The translations under genes were made by a program, and so were the position numbers. Of a stretch of 13,361 bases of DNA, positions 10,202 to 13,361 are shown in pieces. The notes under the pieces are model-generated. The model saw only the letters and a program-made list of their open reading frames with translations. It was not told the DNA's origin and did not search any database. The stretch covers positions 1,736,384 through 1,749,744 of the forward strand of contig QEOQ01000206.1 in NCBI GenBank assembly GCA_010279815.1. Reading direction: 5' to 3'. The stretch is from Brachionus plicatilis. Lineage: Eukaryota > Rotifera > Eurotatoria > Ploima > Brachionidae. Numbering within the stretch: position 1 is the stretch's first letter; each line of letters begins with the position of its first letter.

Positions 10202-11168
10202 GTTCTCTCCTAACAGTTCGCTTACTCTTTTTATTAGTAATAGTTATAAATCCATCGTCGCCATCCACATCTTGCAGCGACTCATTCGACGACTGATTCG
10301 ACTCGGTTCTCTTATTTTCTTTTTCGACTAAAATAATTGAATCAGTGAGCGAAGTTTGTTTGAGAGTTAGCTTGGGATTTTTGGCCTCCAAAGTGTCAAC
10401 AATAGCTTCGCGGATAGCACTGGACAAATTCTGGCCTGGCTTGCTCCTTTTGCTCTTTGGTTTTTCAACAGGCTTGACTTCAGGAACAACAGGCACAGTT
10501 TGAGGAACAACTTCGGCAACTGTGGCAACCTCTTTTTTCTCTTTCTTTTTGTCTTTTTTTCCCTTTTGGTTAGCAGTGACCCAGTCGTCCTCTTTGTCCT
10601 TGGTCTCAGTGCGCTGTATAATTGACTCGGTCAACAACTCGCTGGGCTGTTTTGTGCCAATAACCAACTGCTTACTATTGAGATCTTCGGTATTGGGCTT
10701 TTCTATGGTCACCACCTCATTATCGCTCATTTCGCGCTTATGTCGCTCCACTGTCTTTTGCTTTTTCTGAGCACGCTTATCCACAACAGTAGTCCAATCT
10801 GAGCTATCGACAACTTCTTCAGCTCTGGCAACATTTGCCTCTTCCACTTCCTTTTTGGCCTCTTTTTTAGCCTGTTTCTTGACAGATTTTGCCTCTGCGG
10901 CATTCTTGGGCGAATCTGGGAGCTTTTTTTGAGGCTTGGACGGCTCCGGTTGATTGAGAACTGCAACCTGGACTATTTGGGTCTCAGAGCTTTTTTTTGT
11001 CTTGGTCTCTTTTTGTTTAGCTTTGGTCCTCTTGGGTGCTGATTCTTCTTCATTTTTTTCAGGCTCAGCTTTCCTAAATCCGAGTTGGTAGGTAAAAAGG
11101 GCGATTATGCCTAAAATGGACGTAAAAACAACAGCTATAAAATACTCAGATTGAAAAAGAGAACTCAT
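10197..11168 (-). CDS. Lys-rich single-pass membrane protein, metadherin/LYRIC-like
   Basis: This intronless 323-codon gene has far more G and C than its flanks, a strong sign of real coding. Residues about 9-29 (YFIAVVFTSILGIIALFTYQL) form one membrane helix, followed at once by positive charge, so the long tail should face the cytosol as in N-terminally anchored ER proteins. The tail is highly charged and probably disordered, with lysine clusters at 45-60, 95-108 and 202-212. A motif occurs three times: DSSDWTTVVDKRAQKK (121-136), EDDWVTANQKGKKDKK (193-208) and DDGFITITNKKSKR (304-317). Vertebrate metadherin (LYRIC) shares the plan: a membrane helix, a Lys-rich tail, Trp followed by basic runs, and a basic end. 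The p180/kinectin class is the alternative. Family assignment is tentative; coding status is not. The start ATG sits seven residues before the helix, and AAAATAAAATGAG precedes it. Confidence 0.85.
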   Translation of the reverse strand: MSSLFQSEYFIAVVFTSILGIIALFTYQLGFRKAEPEKNEEESAPKRTKAKQKETKTKKSSETQIVQVAVLNQPEPSKPQKKLPDSPKNAAEAKSVKKQAKKEAKKEVEEANVARAEEVVDSSDWTTVVDKRAQKKQKTVERHKREMSDNEVVTIEKPNTEDLNSKQLVIGTKQPSELLTESIIQRTETKDKEDDWVTANQKGKKDKKKEKKEVATVAEVVPQTVPVVPEVKPVEKPKSKRSKPGQNLSSAIREAIVDTLEAKNPKLTLKQTSLTDSIILVEKENKRTESNQSSNESLQDVDGDDGFITITNKKSKRTVRREQ

Positions 11169-12632
11169 TTTATTTTTCTAAATAAAAATTAAATTTGTTC
11201 AAAGATTTTATTTTTAAATGTAAACGCAAACATCATCCTTGACCAAAAATCTATCACAATTGATGACGAAATTTTCTTTTTTTTTTCTTTTTTCGAACTA
11301 AATTAGTGAGTGTAGCTTTAAATAAATTAGAAAAGTCTTATCTTATCTTTCAGGGGAGTTCATAAAAAGTTTAGAGCTGCTTCGGTTTTTTGCATATGGT
11401 TTTAAATGTCATTAATTTGGAATTAAAGTGATGACGTTTAAAATTTTGAAAATCGAGTGTGTAAATGAATTAGAAGTCTGTTTGGGGTTTTATTTTTTAT
11501 TTTTTTTTTTGCTCAATTTAAGTTTTTTCTTCTAGCTCTTGAAGCTTTATGACCATTTTGTATAATTGAGCAAGCTAAAACCTCAAAAAATAAACGCTAT
11601 ACCATTTTATGTAAATTTTTTTTACTAACAAAATTCATTACGGATTTTTTAATTATAATTTTTTTGCCGATTATTGCCCGAATGGACTGTAGAATTAGTC
11701 TCAAATGTAACCCATTAAATTCTCAAGAACTAACTTATAAATTTCTTAATTTACCTCACATTTTTGTCAATTGTTGCACCTTTTATAAAATTTTATTAAA
11801 GTCAAGATTTTAATCATCTTTTGAATAAATTTTTTTAAAATGTACTTTTTTAGCATAAATTATTTTTTTGTTTTTAAATCGAAATAAATTTCATTTAATT
11901 TTTAAACTTGGTAAATTTTAAAACAATTGCGATCAATTGAAAAAAATTATTAAGATTCGAATTATTTAAATTCGGGAAAAATGAGTGCATTTAAGTTTAA
12001 AAATTTATAATAAATTTCTTGAATAATCGAATTAAAATTTTTGCTGTCTTTAAGTCACATTATGTCTGGATACGCAATTTAGAAAAAAATTGCGAATTTA
12101 CTTTAAAATTCGAAATGAAATAATTTAATTTCAAGGATTTAATTTCTAAAAGAAACAGGTGTTTCTGGCTCCTAAAAAATTTCAAAATTATTTCAGTTTT
12201 AGCATTTCGATAAATATTATTTTTATAATTAGAATTTATCTTTATGTTTGTTCTATGCTAATCAATTTTGCATTAATTACTATAACTTTAAATTAATTTT
12301 TTTCATTTAATTATTGAAATTAAATATTTATCTTTGAAGAAAGCTTAGCTTGAATTATTCTTAGTTTATTTAGACTTTTTGGGTATGACAAAAACTGTTA
12401 AAGATTGAAAGAACAACAATTTAATCATAAAATTCATTTATTTAAATTTAAACTTGTCAAAAAGTTTTCTTTTAGCAAACTATTATAGCCAACTATTCTA
12501 ATATGTTTTTTTATACCGGAGTTATTTGAGGAAGGGAAACTGGAAATTTTATTTAATTGAATATAATACTTGCAAGATTGGTCAAATACAAACGTTTAAG
12601 ATAGCTTCCATTTAAAGGCATATGATTATCGC
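11169..12632. other. AT-rich intergenic desert, no gene seen
   Basis: About 1.46 kb of A/T-rich DNA lies upstream of the membrane-protein gene, which should have its minus-strand promoter here. I see no long frame, RNA gene or repeat. Short pyrimidine-tract-plus-AG sites occur (for example TTTTTTCTTCTAG near 11523-11535), but no exon-like sequence follows them. Confidence 0.5.
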
Positions 12633-12838
12633 TTCAGTAAAAATAATAGAATTAATCAGTAAATATAATATTTTATTCAGTAAAAATGATTATCCCATAA
12701 GTAAATTTTATTCAGAAAATTATTTTCAGCAAAATTATTTTTTAGCTAATAATAATTACAATTTATTCAGCAAATTAATTAATAGAATCGGTAAAAATAA
12801 AACAGTGAAAAAAATAATTGAAATCTATTCGTAAATTA
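12633..12838 (+). repeat. degenerate ~21-bp (and 14-bp) tandem repeat
   Basis: A motif close to TTCAGTAAAAATAATT recurs at 12633, 12655, 12676, 12697, 12711, 12725, 12766 and 12787, with weaker copies near 12802 and 12828. Spacings are 22, 21, 21, 14, 14, 41, 21 and 15, mostly multiples of seven. The array creates a 70-codon open frame (12622-12834) of Asn, Ile, Lys, Tyr and Ser. I treat that as a by-product of the repeat, not a gene. Confidence 0.6.
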
Positions 12839-12889
12839 ATTGAACTTTTAACACTTAATAAACAAATCGAACAATAACACATGAAATAA

Positions 12890-12964
12890 TTGTCAAAGTT
12901 TTCGTTTCTTGTCACTGAAGATGCTTATAAAAGAGTAAGAAAGTCAGATTTTGATATATTTTGA
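12890..12964 (+). pseudogene. frame-shifted upstream piece of the Gag-like ORF
   Basis: This frame reads SFLVTEDAYKRVRKSDFDIF and stops at TGA 12962-12964, just before the zinc-knuckle frame, from which it differs in phase. Its amino-acid make-up looks coding and could be the region before the knuckle. The evidence is composition and position only. Confidence 0.3.
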
Positions 12965-12975
12965 TATTTTGATAT
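12949..12975 (+). repeat. (TTTTGATAT)3 short tandem repeat
   Basis: TTTTGATAT starts at 12949, 12959 and 12967, spaced 10 and 8 bases. It sits exactly where the frame of the Gag-like protein changes, so expansion of this repeat is a simple explanation of the break. Confidence 0.6.
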
Positions 12976-13361
12976 ATAAAATCACTCGAATGCTCAAAAT
13001 GCAAGCTAAAAGGCCATCCGGAAATTAAATGCTCAATGGCAGAGAAAATTAGAAGCATGGAAAGATCTAAGATAGACTTTTCTGAACTAAAAGTAGAAGA
13101 AGACACGCTAACTTCTGTTAATTCAGAAACTATCCAGCAATATCATACGTCACACAGCTCGATCCAACCTGATGAGATATTAAGCAACACTATAGGCCCT
13201 TTCCTGGCTGATCTTGATACAGGCACGAATACTCCTGTTGCTTTATCATCTACTTATTCTACTACATTCCAAGAACCAGCAATTCCTCTCCCTCAAAATA
13301 ACATTATCCAGGCAGCTAATATTCCTATATTTAGTCAATTAATTGATCCCCAGACTCCAGT
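12973..13361 (+). CDS. Gag-like zinc-knuckle protein, partial at right edge
   Basis: The frame is open for 129 codons from a TGA at 12970-12972 to the window end. It begins with a perfect CCHC knuckle, CSKCKLKGHPEIKC (12991-13032: C-x2-C-x4-H-x4-C), the nucleic-acid-binding motif of retroelement Gag and LINE ORF1 proteins. After it come a charged stretch (MAEKIRSMERSKIDFSELK, from 13036) and a long Ser/Thr/Pro/Gln-rich tail. The first ATG (13036) lies after the knuckle, so a normal start is not visible. The GC content is well above the flanks. I infer part of a retrotransposon Gag or ORF1, probably continuing to a polymerase beyond the window. A cellular CCHC protein with an unseen upstream exon is possible. 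Confidence 0.6.

Noticed and set aside
10522..10966. open frames on both strands inside the membrane-protein gene
   Set aside because: They are shadows of the Lys-rich frame, whose long AAG/AAA runs suppress stops in other frames.
12622..12834. 70-codon plus-strand open frame
   Set aside because: It coincides with the tandem repeat, has low-complexity Asn/Ile/Lys/Tyr content and no motif.
12912..13106. 64-codon minus-strand open frame
   Set aside because: It is antisense to the zinc-knuckle frame and shows no recognisable motif.

Overview
The window looks like animal nuclear DNA from a very AT-rich, compact genome. Genes have introns, and the best-resolved gene has eleven spliceosomal GT-AG introns that are almost all 45-59 bp. 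The non-coding DNA is long A/T runs with scattered transposon debris. Tiny introns, decayed KRBA2-like integrase copies and a bacterial-style glycosyltransferase would all suit a monogonont rotifer such as Brachionus. That placement is inference, not proof.

Layout. Positions 1-2342, all minus strand, are transposon wreckage: a possible Copia-type LTR and reverse-transcriptase remnant (1-528), a broken KRBA2-like integrase gene (600-1703) and a hAT transposase fragment (1899-2342). Next come two minus-strand host genes: an intronless MGT/YjiC-like UDP-glycosyltransferase (2826-4169) and a 12-exon RSPRY1 orthologue (4802-7083), whose exons I reconstructed splice by splice. A long AT-rich stretch follows, with one short plus-strand ORF for a possible secreted peptide (8222-8500), a GC-richer structured island with tRNA-like boxes (about 8673-8750) and a repeat cluster bounded by 8-bp inverted repeats (9093-9648). 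An intronless minus-strand gene (10197-11168) encodes a lysine-rich, single-pass membrane protein resembling metadherin/LYRIC or the p180/kinectin class. After another AT desert there is a degenerate ~21-bp tandem repeat (12633-12838). A Gag-like zinc-knuckle reading frame then runs off the right edge (12973-13361).

The host genes do not form an evident pathway: one modifies small molecules with sugar, one is a probable ubiquitin ligase or adaptor, and one is an ER-type membrane protein. A shared feature is that four reading frames end in a TAA lying inside an AATAAA hexamer, which would imply very short 3' UTRs if the hexamers are used. I see no rRNA, CRISPR array or intact tRNA. The most interesting items are the RSPRY1 short exon beside stop-free 3n introns, the probable horizontally acquired glycosyltransferase, the triplicated W/F motif in the membrane protein, and the structured island.
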